DNA of 64,000 nt, from assembly GCA_029862185.1 (NCBI GenBank), contig JAOTXX010000002.1:1-64000 (forward strand), in the 5' to 3' direction. Position numbers and translations under genes: made by a program. Shown here piece by piece: positions 55,970 through 64,000 of this stretch. The notes under the pieces were generated by a model. That model did not search any database and had not been told where the DNA came from. It saw only the letters and a program-made list of their open reading frames with translations. This DNA comes from Myxococcales bacterium. GTDB lineage: Bacteria > Myxococcota_A > Polyangia > Polyangiales > Houyiibacteriaceae. Each line of letters begins with the position of its first letter. The first letter of the stretch is position 1.

Positions 55970-56869
55970 TCAGCCCCGAGTCGCGGCAAGTGCTGCGATT
56001 AGGATCGTCAGGGCTACATAGCTGCTGGCGACACGCCGGTGCGACCAGCCCGACTGGTTCAGTCGCTGGTAGATGTGCGACTTGTGGGCCTCGAAGATGT
56101 CCTCGCGCTTGAGGAGTCGACGCATCAAGGTGAAGATGGCGTCGCCGAGGAGCGGCGCAGTTACGGCGCCGGCCCACCACATCGTGCTTGCGTCCGGTGC
56201 GCGGAGGAGGGCCAATGCGACGGCGCCGCCGAGGACAGTGCTTCCCGAGTCTCCCATGAAGATCTTTGCTGGCGGCCAGTTCCAGAATAGAAAGGCTACG
56301 AGAGCGGCGACCAGCAGCCACCAGCCGGGCTGGTTCAGGTACAGGGCAAAGAACCCCAGTTGGACGGCGCAGCAGCCGCCGACTAGGCCGTCGAGGCCGT
56401 CCATGAAGTTGTAGAAGTTGATCAGCGCCGTGATCGCGATAACGCTGAGCAATTGGGTCAACCACGGGGCGCCAAGCTGCCCGAGGACAGAGTCGAGGCC
56501 GGGGAACGAGCCGAAGAGAAACACCGCGAGACCTGCAGAGATGAGCTGAACGAGGTAACGGAGCTGCACCGAAAGCCCGCGTGCGTCGTCGACCGTGCCG
56601 ACCGCCCAGAGCGGCAGGAGCACGAGGATCGATCCTTTCAATAGAGACGGTGTGCCGTCTGCTTCCTCGTTCATGACGATGGCGGCGAGCATTGCCGTCA
56701 CAAAGAATGCGGCTACGAATGCGATGCCTCCGCCGCTTGGCGTAGGCCGTGTGTGTGAGCTTCGTTGGTTTGGGACGTCGATGAATTGGTCGGACAGACG
56801 GCGCGCAACGACCCAAATTCCAGTCCAGCTCAGCGCAAACGAGAGGATCGAGAGCATGGCCCAGCTCAT
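55970..56869 (-). CDS. MraY/WecA-like undecaprenyl-phosphate sugar-1-P transferase
   Basis: VPNQRSSHTRPTPSGGGIAFV, LINFYNFMDGLDGLVGG, IFMGDSGSTVLGGAVALA. Confidence 0.92.
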   Translation of the reverse strand: MSWAMLSILSFALSWTGIWVVARRLSDQFIDVPNQRSSHTRPTPSGGGIAFVAAFFVTAMLAAIVMNEEADGTPSLLKGSILVLLPLWAVGTVDDARGLSVQLRYLVQLISAGLAVFLFGSFPGLDSVLGQLGAPWLTQLLSVIAITALINFYNFMDGLDGLVGGCCAVQLGFFALYLNQPGWWLLVAALVAFLFWNWPPAKIFMGDSGSTVLGGAVALALLRAPDASTMWWAGAVTAPLLGDAIFTLMRRLLKREDIFEAHKSHIYQRLNQSGWSHRRVASSYVALTILIAALAATRG

Positions 56870-57855
56870 GGTGCAGCCAACATGCGTCCTAGGCCTTCGT
56901 CCACGCCAATTGGGGGAGTCCAGCCGAGTTTTTCGTAAAGCGGTTCGATGTCAACGTACAGCGACGATTCCAACCGGCGAAGGGTGGCGCGGTCCAGAGG
57001 GAGAGACCAGCCCGTTGCATCGGCGATTGCTTCTGCCCCTCTGGCAACGCCGCGCAAAAGGGGCATCGGGACGGAAACGAGCCGCGTACGGCTCCCAGTC
57101 AGCGTGGCGATCCGGCGAACTAGCTCGGCCGTAGACAGGTCCTCGCCGTCGCCAAGCAAGAACACGGCGTCGGCGGCGTTGCGATGCGTGAGGGTCATCA
57201 TTACAGCCTCGACGAGGTTCTCGACGAACGTGAAGCTGCGGCGATTCGCGACGGCGCCGAGAGGGAGAGGCAGGCCGCGGCGCACGAGGCGTACGAGTCG
57301 GCCCATGTTCCCGGGGTTGCCGGGCCCATAGACGAGGGTGGGGCGAAGAATCGTCCAGACCAGGTTTGTCCCGCGGCTTTGATCGATGAGCACGCGCTCG
57401 GCCGCGAGCTTGCTTCGCCCGTACGGCGTTTCGGGTTTGCAAGGAGTGTCCAGCGTGACGAGCCTGTCCGACGAGGCCGTCACGGCTCCGATCGAGCTCA
57501 TCAGGATGAATCGTCGTACGCCCGCCTCGATCGATTGCTCTACCAACTGTGACGTCCCGCGTGCGTTCACGCTCATGAACGCCTCTTCGTCCTCGGCTGT
57601 CTCGTCGAGCACATGCGCACGCGCGGCAAGGTGGATGACGGCATCGACGTCCCGCAACGCTTCGCGCCAATCGGTGCCCGCGTGGATCTCGCCGATCACC
57701 AAGAGGCGGCGCGTGTTCGGAGCGATCGATTTGGGCAGCCGAGCTTCGGCGCCGGAGTCCCGTACGGGGAGGGTGAGCGAGTGCCCACCGCGTTCCAATG
57801 CTGGAAGGAGATGGCTGCCGACAAATCCTGTCGCACCCGTGACCAACACTTTCAT
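56866..57855 (-). CDS. NAD-dependent epimerase/dehydratase
   Basis: KVLVTGATGFVGSHLLPALERGGH; YGRSKLAAERVL; LRPTLVYGPG. Confidence 0.93.
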   Translation of the reverse strand: MKVLVTGATGFVGSHLLPALERGGHSLTLPVRDSGAEARLPKSIAPNTRRLLVIGEIHAGTDWREALRDVDAVIHLAARAHVLDETAEDEEAFMSVNARGTSQLVEQSIEAGVRRFILMSSIGAVTASSDRLVTLDTPCKPETPYGRSKLAAERVLIDQSRGTNLVWTILRPTLVYGPGNPGNMGRLVRLVRRGLPLPLGAVANRRSFTFVENLVEAVMMTLTHRNAADAVFLLGDGEDLSTAELVRRIATLTGSRTRLVSVPMPLLRGVARGAEAIADATGWSLPLDRATLRRLESSLYVDIEPLYEKLGWTPPIGVDEGLGRMLAAP

Positions 57856-59012
57856 GCGAAGCTCACGCCGAGCTCGCGGTAGCAGTTTTCCAAGCGCGCA
57901 AAGACGAACTGCTCGTCAAACGTGGTCACGACTCGCTCCCGGCCGGCTTCACCAAAACGCTGCGCAAGCTCACGGTCGGAGAGGACTTGCGCAATGGCGT
58001 GTTTCAGCGCGCTGCCGTCCCGAGCTGGAACGAGCAAACCCGTGACCTGATCTGCCACGGCCTCCCGGCAACCGCGGATTCGAGTCGCGACGACGGGGAG
58101 CTCCATAGCCATCGCTTCGAGGACCGAACGCGGCAGACCTTCGCGGTACGACGGCAAGACGAATACATCCAGGAGTCCCAACAGGTCTTGAACGTCGTCG
58201 CGAAACCCCGCGAACGTGACGTGTGAGTCGAGCCCGTGTTCGCCGATGAAGTCGACGAGCCGGTCTTGAAAATCATCGCGTTCGGTCGACAGCTGGCCGC
58301 CGATCACGATCAAATGGGCCTCTGGGAAATCCTCGCGGAGGAGTGACATGGCTTCGATGAGCTCGCCGAAGCCCTTTTCTTCGGTGATGCGTCCGGTGAT
58401 GCCGAGGATCGGTCCATGGCTTTCGGGAACACCGAGCTCCCTTCGGAGCTCCCTTCGGCGCTCCTCGTTCAGGGTCGTCCGGTCGAAGCGTCCCAAATCG
58501 ATGCCGTTGCCAAGATACCGAATCTTCTCGGCCGAGCCGAGCCCCGTCGTCACGGCCGTGTCGAAGTCTTCTTGGCTTTGCACCAAAATGCGGTCGGTGA
58601 TCTGGGCAACCGATTTCTCGATGCCATGGTAGAGCGCGTACTTCTGCCGGGGCATGTCGTCGTGAAAATAGAACCCGTGCGCCGTGTACAGGATTCGTTC
58701 TATGCCGGCGAGCTTTGCCGCGACGCGTCCCAAGACCGAAGCGACTGGGGCGTGTGTATGCACCAGGTCGTAGTTCTGCGCGCGCATGAGCTTGCTGAGA
58801 TCCAAGACGCTTTTCGAATTCGGCACCGGCGAGATTCTTCTGTCGATCTGAATTTCGTGAATGGTGTAGCCGCGGGCGCGCAGCCTCTCGACTCGCGGGT
58901 CAGGCGAGCATACCGCCTCCACCGAGAGCCCGCGCCCCCTGAGAAAGTCGATCTGGGGCAACAGCAGGGTCTCGAGACCGAATGCCACCGCGCAGACGTG
59001 GAGCACCTTCAT
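57852..59012 (-). CDS. Glycosyltransferase (GT4 family)
   Basis: MKVLHVCAVAFGLETLLLPQIDFLRGRGLSVEAVCSP; YTAHGFYFH; GRITEEKGFGELIEAMSLL; SYREGLPRSVLEAMAMELPVVATRIRGCREAV. Confidence 0.93.
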   Translation of the reverse strand: MKVLHVCAVAFGLETLLLPQIDFLRGRGLSVEAVCSPDPRVERLRARGYTIHEIQIDRRISPVPNSKSVLDLSKLMRAQNYDLVHTHAPVASVLGRVAAKLAGIERILYTAHGFYFHDDMPRQKYALYHGIEKSVAQITDRILVQSQEDFDTAVTTGLGSAEKIRYLGNGIDLGRFDRTTLNEERRRELRRELGVPESHGPILGITGRITEEKGFGELIEAMSLLREDFPEAHLIVIGGQLSTERDDFQDRLVDFIGEHGLDSHVTFAGFRDDVQDLLGLLDVFVLPSYREGLPRSVLEAMAMELPVVATRIRGCREAVADQVTGLLVPARDGSALKHAIAQVLSDRELAQRFGEAGRERVVTTFDEQFVFARLENCYRELGVSFA

Positions 59013-59077
59013 GACGCGGCGGAGTCTAGCAGCCCGCCTGGAGAACGGGCACAAACCGTCGTAGGCTGCCCTAGCCG

Positions 59078-59854
59078 ATGCAAGAAGGATTGGTCACCGC
59101 GCTCTTGTGGCTCTTGTTTGGCGGCAGTCATGTCGTCCTTTCCATTCGGGCGATTCGCACGCGCATGGTCGCGCGATTGGGTGAGGTGGGTTTCATTCTC
59201 GTCTACTCGCTCGTGGCGATCGGGACCTTTGCTGCACTGATCCACTACGTCGCGCTGCATCGCTTGGCAGAGCCTCAGACCTCTCTCCTGGTGACGGTTC
59301 CTCCGGTGCGCGGCGCGCTGATCGCGCTCTCAGTCATCGGCTTTTCGCTTTTCGTTGCGGCGGTGCTGGTCTACCCGAGGCTTCCAATGGCGACGTTTCG
59401 CCATCGCGTGATGCCCGCGCGAGGGATTCAACAGCTCACCCGACACCCGTTCTTCTCGGGCATTGCGATTTGGGCAGCGTCCCATGCATTGCTCGCGCCC
59501 TCGAGGGTGACGTTCGTCTTCTTCATCGGAGTGGTCGTCCTTTCGTTCGTGGGAGGCATGCATCAGGATCGCCGGCTCATAGCCGAGCTGGGGGAGCCCT
59601 ACCGCGCCTATGTCGCGGCGACTTCGTTCTGGCCGTTCGTCGCGGTCATCACCAAACGGCAAACGATCAACTGGCGCGAGCAACCGTGGTTCGCGTACGG
59701 CATCGGCATCGGGGCGAGTCTCGGCCTCTACGAAGTGCATGACGACATTTTCAATCGCGGTGGCGCATATGTGATCGCCGCTGTCACCGTGGGATCGATC
59801 CTCGCCCTCGTGAATTCGCGTGCACGCGCGCGGCGCCCACGGAAGGAATCTTGA
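59078..59854 (+). CDS. NnrU-family membrane protein
   Basis: LWLLFGGSHVVLSIRAIRTRMVARLGEVGFILVYSLVAIGTFAALI; GIQQLTRHPFFSGIAIWAASH. Confidence 0.85.
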   Translation: MQEGLVTALLWLLFGGSHVVLSIRAIRTRMVARLGEVGFILVYSLVAIGTFAALIHYVALHRLAEPQTSLLVTVPPVRGALIALSVIGFSLFVAAVLVYPRLPMATFRHRVMPARGIQQLTRHPFFSGIAIWAASHALLAPSRVTFVFFIGVVVLSFVGGMHQDRRLIAELGEPYRAYVAATSFWPFVAVITKRQTINWREQPWFAYGIGIGASLGLYEVHDDIFNRGGAYVIAAVTVGSILALVNSRARARRPRKES

Positions 59855-59855
59855 C

Positions 59856-61343
59856 GTGTTCGAAGACTACGTCGACTACGATGGACTCGGCCTCGCGGCG
59901 CTCGTTGCAAACCGTGAGGTCCATCCGAGCGAGATTCTGGAGGCCGCCATCCATCGTGCGCAGAAGCTGAACCCGGAGCTCAACGCCATCGTGACACCGC
60001 TCCACGACCATGCGCGTGCGCGTGCACGAAATGAGCTTTCGGGTCCGTTTGCCGGCGTGCCCTTTCTTCTCAAGGACGCCCACCACGCGCTCGAGGGCAC
60101 GCCGATGAGCAACGGGAGCCGGCTTCACCGAGGCGAGCGGTCTTCATTCACCGCGGAGATCGTTCGACGCTTCCTCGACGCTGGGGTCATCGTCTTCGGA
60201 AAGACCAACACCCCCGAGTACAAGCTCTCCGTTTTCACGATGCCCAAGGCCTGGGGCGCAACCCGGAATCCCTGGGACCTGAGTCGATCGGCGGGGGGGT
60301 CGAGCGGGGGCTCGGCGGCGGCCGTTGCGGCGGCGATCGTGCCCATGGCGTCCGCCACCGACGAGGGGGGCTCGATCCGGATGCCGGCCTCGGCCTGCGG
60401 CGTATTCGGCCTCAAGCCGAGTCGCGGCCGCAATCCGATCGGGCCGGACTTCGGCTGGGAGTACGAGGGACAGTCGACCTCCCACATCGTGAGCCGGACG
60501 GTCCGCGACTCCGCCGCGATGCTCGACGCCACCGCCGGCCCAGAGCTCGGCTCGCCCTACGTGGCGCCCGGTCCGACTGGATTTCTGGCGGGCCTCGAGT
60601 CGGATCTGGGCCAATTGCGTGTCGGTATGTCGACAGCCAGCCAAGTGTTCGGCGTGACGATGGAAAGTCCCTGCACCGAGGCGGTGCGCGCGACAGGCCG
60701 TCTTTTACAGGACTTGGGCCACATCGTCGAAGAAGTCCCGCTCCCGTTTGACGAATGGGAGGTGCTCCGAGCGTCCATCATCCTCGGCGCAACCAATACA
60801 GCGGCCGTCGTCTCCGACTTGGAGGCAAGATACGGTCGCGCCAAGGTCCGGGGCTCACTTGAAGAGGTCGTCCTGCTCCTCGCCGCGGTGGGGAGGGCGC
60901 TTCCGGCCGAGCAGGTGGGCTCGTCTCGGTGGACAGGCAGGCGTGTAGGTCTAGCGCTGGCGAAGTTCTACACGCGCTATGACCTTCTCCTGATACCGAC
61001 CATGGGTCGGGTGCCGGTGCTTCTCGAGGAGGCGGCACCGACCAAAGCGGAGCAAGGGTTGCTTCGCTGGCTGGTGTCTCGGCCGGCCGCGGGCCTGTTT
61101 GGAGTCCGCGCGCTCCGCGAGCGCGTCATGGATGCCCAGATGAAGGCCTTCTCCCAGCAGGTGCTCCATCGGACGATGGTGGCCAACTTGACCGGTGTCC
61201 CGGCGATGTCCGTGCCGCTTCATCGAACCAAGAAGGGCTTGCCGGTCGGGGTACAGTTCGTTGGACCGTACGGAGACGAAGGGCGAATGCTGAGGCTCGC
61301 GGCTCAGCTCGAGCAGGCCAAGCCCTGGCCGTTCCGCCGATGA
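59856..61343 (+). CDS. Amidase (amidase-signature family)
   Basis: GVPFLLKDAHHALEGTPMSNGS; ATRNPWDLSRSAGGSSGGSAAAVAAAIVPMASATDEGGSIRMPASACGVFGLKPSRGR. Confidence 0.94.
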   Translation: MFEDYVDYDGLGLAALVANREVHPSEILEAAIHRAQKLNPELNAIVTPLHDHARARARNELSGPFAGVPFLLKDAHHALEGTPMSNGSRLHRGERSSFTAEIVRRFLDAGVIVFGKTNTPEYKLSVFTMPKAWGATRNPWDLSRSAGGSSGGSAAAVAAAIVPMASATDEGGSIRMPASACGVFGLKPSRGRNPIGPDFGWEYEGQSTSHIVSRTVRDSAAMLDATAGPELGSPYVAPGPTGFLAGLESDLGQLRVGMSTASQVFGVTMESPCTEAVRATGRLLQDLGHIVEEVPLPFDEWEVLRASIILGATNTAAVVSDLEARYGRAKVRGSLEEVVLLLAAVGRALPAEQVGSSRWTGRRVGLALAKFYTRYDLLLIPTMGRVPVLLEEAAPTKAEQGLLRWLVSRPAAGLFGVRALRERVMDAQMKAFSQQVLHRTMVANLTGVPAMSVPLHRTKKGLPVGVQFVGPYGDEGRMLRLAAQLEQAKPWPFRR

Positions 61344-61350
61344 CGGTCGC

Positions 61351-62106
61351 TCAACCCAAGCTCATGTAGAGCAGGCGGCCGGCGACGTAGAGAACCAACA
61401 GGGCGGTGAGTCGCTTCACGACGCGGCCCGAGAGAACGCGGGTGCTGAGCCGGCTGCCTATCTGACCGCCGATCAGAACGGCCACGCCAAGCCAGATGTA
61501 GTTGAAGAGCTCTGCCAGGTGTGTGGTCGTCCCTTGCTTCGTCGCCTGGCCGACGAGGCCGGCGATTGAATTCACCATGATGAAAAAGCTCGCGGTGGCG
61601 GCGATGCGCTTCGGTTCGGCGAGCCGGAGCAGATGCAATGCAGGCGCCAAAAAGATTCCGCCGCCGACGCCCACCATGCCCGAAAGAAAACCGATCGCAC
61701 CGCCGAGGGGTACGCCCACGAGCCAATTGATCATAGCGACGCGCGGTGGAGACGCCCTTGCCTGTGACGGCTGAAACCACATCGCAATGCCGGCCGCGAG
61801 CAAGGAAAGCCCGAGCAAGAGGACGAAGGTTTGCCTTTGGATTGGAACGCTCCCGCCGAACCAGGCCATGGGAATCGAGAGCGCCACGAACGGAAGCGCA
61901 AAACCGACGCTGAGCTCGCCCGAACGCCGGTACTGCCACACGCCACCGGCGACCACGATGAGGTTGCAGGCCAGTGCGACGGACGGAAGGATGCGGTAAT
62001 CCGTATCGGCGAGAACCAAGAGGGCGTTGTAGGTGGAACCGCCGCCGAAACCGACCGATGCGTAAAGCAGGGCAGTCACGAGGAAGAGCAGGGCGAGGAT
62101 CAGCAT
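61351..62106 (-). CDS. TauE/SafE sulfite-exporter-like permease
   Basis: Multi-TM; YASVGFGGGSTYNALLVL, IGFLSGMVGVGGGIFLAPALHLL. Confidence 0.92.
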   Translation of the reverse strand: MLILALLFLVTALLYASVGFGGGSTYNALLVLADTDYRILPSVALACNLIVVAGGVWQYRRSGELSVGFALPFVALSIPMAWFGGSVPIQRQTFVLLLGLSLLAAGIAMWFQPSQARASPPRVAMINWLVGVPLGGAIGFLSGMVGVGGGIFLAPALHLLRLAEPKRIAATASFFIMVNSIAGLVGQATKQGTTTHLAELFNYIWLGVAVLIGGQIGSRLSTRVLSGRVVKRLTALLVLYVAGRLLYMSLG

Positions 62107-62151
62107 GCAGGCGCTGGATACGTCACGCTGCGAGCCCTTGCAACGACGAAG

Positions 62152-63387
62152 CTAACGCTGGCGCCGTTCGGCGCAGCGAGCCGTCGCAGTCGCCACCGCG
62201 ACGGGACGCAGGTCGCCCGGTATGAGGCCGCCAAAGCAATTGGTGACGATGGCGACGCCGAGCTCGCGTTCCGGATCCGCCCATGCGCCTGATCCGCCAA
62301 AACCAAAATGGCCGAATGCATGGGGGTTCGGAAGCCCGAAGTCGAAGTGACGCTGCGCGATGGAGAAACGCACGCCGAGAGAGACGGGCCGCATGTAACC
62401 GACCTTGAAGCGAAGCGGAAAGGGAATCACGCGCCCGATGCGCCGGTTCTGATCTTCGGTGGCCTCTGCGAGGGCCGAAGCCGATAGGATCCGGACTCCG
62501 TTGAGTACGCCCCCGCGACTGAGGGCGCCGTAGAGCCGGGCCAAGGACCGAGCGTTGAACACGCCGTTGCCCGATGGAATGACCGAGGTGAGCCAGCGCG
62601 GGTCGCCCAGCACATCGCCGAGCCCGGGCGGGATCATCGCATCGACAAACTGTCCAATCGCAGAGTGCCATCGCGCGGTGGTGGACGCCGTTCGGCGAAC
62701 CTGTGCGCGAACGCCCCGCGGTCGCCCACGAAGAACTTTCCGCGGAAACTTCGGGATGAGGAACTCGGCCACACGGGGCAGCTCGCTCTCGGGGAGCCCC
62801 ATGTAGAGTCCGTCGAGCTCGAGTGGGTCAGCGAGATTCTCTTTGATCAGTTGGGGGAAGGGCTTGCCGGTCGCACGCTGGAGGACCTCGCCGATGATCC
62901 AGCCGCCGGTCCAGGCGTGGTAGCCAAAGTCCGTGTCCGGCTGGTGTACGGGCCACATGTCTTCGATGACGCGAACCATGTGATCCCAGTCGAACATTTC
63001 TTCGGACGAGTCGATGACCCGGGCGATCGAGTAGAGGCCTGCGCGGTGTGATGCGGCTTGTCGTAGCGTGATGGCCCCCTTGCCGTTCTTGCCAAACTCC
63101 GGCCAGTACCTCGCGACGGGCGCATCGAGGTCCAGCACACCTCGGTCGACCATTTGGTGGAACAGCGTTGCCATGACGCCCTTGCCGGTCGACATGCTCA
63201 AGGCGAGCGTCTCCGGCTGGAAAGGGGTTCCGTTCCTGTCGCGTGTGCCGCCAGCGAGATCTGCCACGAGCTCTCCACGGTGATACACGGCGATGGCGAC
63301 GCCGCCCGGGCCGTGGGCAGGCGTGCACCAGCGAACGGTGTCCCGCAACGAACGAAAATCCGGATGGCTGTATCCGCGTACCTGCAT
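62152..63387 (-). CDS. Serine hydrolase (beta-lactamase/esterase-type)
   Basis: LALSMSTGKGVMATLFHQMVDRG (SxxK-type), DFGYHAWTGGWIIGEVLQRATGK, FGHFGFGGSGAWADPE. Confidence 0.9.
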   Translation of the reverse strand: MQVRGYSHPDFRSLRDTVRWCTPAHGPGGVAIAVYHRGELVADLAGGTRDRNGTPFQPETLALSMSTGKGVMATLFHQMVDRGVLDLDAPVARYWPEFGKNGKGAITLRQAASHRAGLYSIARVIDSSEEMFDWDHMVRVIEDMWPVHQPDTDFGYHAWTGGWIIGEVLQRATGKPFPQLIKENLADPLELDGLYMGLPESELPRVAEFLIPKFPRKVLRGRPRGVRAQVRRTASTTARWHSAIGQFVDAMIPPGLGDVLGDPRWLTSVIPSGNGVFNARSLARLYGALSRGGVLNGVRILSASALAEATEDQNRRIGRVIPFPLRFKVGYMRPVSLGVRFSIAQRHFDFGLPNPHAFGHFGFGGSGAWADPERELGVAIVTNCFGGLIPGDLRPVAVATATARCAERRQR

Positions 63388-63676
63388 GTTCTCCGACGGT
63401 GACCTCGATATCCCGATGACACTCCGACGATCGGCCGCTGACACGCCCTTTGTCAAAGTAGACGCCATCCCTGGCGCGACTCACCCTGTTCGATCCGCTC
63501 TGGCTTGCAACCGGCGTGCCGCGCCCAGAAGCTCGTCGTTCGTGTAAGCAATTGGCTGCACATCGGACGCTTGGCGCGCAGAAACTGCGCTGCTCGCCGA
63601 CGCCGGTGCAGTCATTGCGCGGTCTCGTTTCGGGCCCTTGCCGCAATGAAGCGCAACCTCGGGTAGAATCCCGACG

Positions 63677-64000
63677 ATGCCCGAGGATTCAGTCCCACAG
63701 CCTTTCGACGAGGTAGAAGATCTGCTCGACGTCTTTCGAAAGCACGTCGCGCCCAACAAGCTCGCGTACTACCAGCGAATGGGCCTCCAGATGGTCATGG
63801 GGAAACGTGAGGGGATCTGGTTCGAAGATGCGTACACCGGGCTTCGGCTCATCAACTGTCATTGCAACGGCGGTGTCTTCGGCCTGGGGCACTGCAACCC
63901 TCGCGTCACCGCCGCGGTGGCCAACGCCTTGGGCCAGCTCGACATCGGCAATCATCATTTCGTTTCGGGTCAGCGCGCACAGCTAGCGGCGCGACTCTCG
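63677..64000 (+). CDS. Class III aminotransferase, N-terminal part (runs off window)
   Basis: FRKHVAPNKLAYYQRMGLQMVMGKREGIWFEDAYTGLRLINCHCNGGVFGLGHCNPRVTAAVANAL. Confidence 0.83.
   Translation, partial: MPEDSVPQPFDEVEDLLDVFRKHVAPNKLAYYQRMGLQMVMGKREGIWFEDAYTGLRLINCHCNGGVFGLGHCNPRVTAAVANALGQLDIGNHHFVSGQRAQLAARLS

Noticed and set aside
60290-60345. G-rich low-complexity tract
   Set aside because: Codes for the amidase signature GGSSGGSAAAVAAA; explained by protein sequence
63481-63759. 92-aa minus-strand ORF between serine hydrolase and aminotransferase
   Set aside because: No motif; overlaps the aminotransferase N-terminus; probable divergent promoter region
1-64000. CRISPR arrays, tRNA/rRNA genes, IS elements, prophage genes, toxin-antitoxin pairs
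   Set aside because: No regularly spaced repeats, cloverleaf-like sequences, transposase/integrase/phage structural motifs or TA pairs were recognised on reading both strands

Overview
The window is a GC-rich, gene-dense bacterial chromosome segment. Its style is myxobacterial/deltaproteobacterial (CarF-like desaturase, lipoprotein-rich, surface cytochrome with Arg-rich C-terminal anchor), but taxonomy is inference only. I support about 50 intact CDSs plus several gene remnants. Main modules: (1) a tightly overlapping 7-gene minus-strand operon (11379-18605): CarF/PEDS1-type plasmanylethanolamine desaturase, FolE, a SUOX-like/cytochrome c lipoprotein, a membrane protein, 2-oxoacid:ferredoxin oxidoreductase alpha and beta, and a ~495-aa third protein that looks like a degenerate PFOR/NifJ TPP-domain homologue; (2) a plus-strand operon (19136-27076) joining sdhCAB, a TPR-like protein, a GH13 branching enzyme and an amylosucrase; (3) an ABC-exporter/HlyD/TolC operon (29475-33927) whose ABC nucleotide-binding domain has lost all canonical catalytic motifs although the ORF is intact; (4) a secreted animal-type heme peroxidase tail-to-tail with a 1069-aa surface cytochrome/beta-propeller; (5) a polysaccharide/envelope region (51.3-59.0 kb) with AsnB, two GT4s, an epimerase and a MraY/WecA-like transferase; (6) a YhhN lysoplasmalogenase that, with CarF, suggests plasmalogen turnover. 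Gene decay is marked: truncated malic enzyme, an ogt/MGMT pseudogene with a visible nonsense codon, a truncated secreted-protein fragment, an epimerase C-terminal stub, and a head-on fusion scar between a lipoprotein and a CaiB CoA-transferase. No rRNA, tRNA, CRISPR, prophage or IS element was recognised. All homology statements are from reading the translated sequences by eye; no searches were run.
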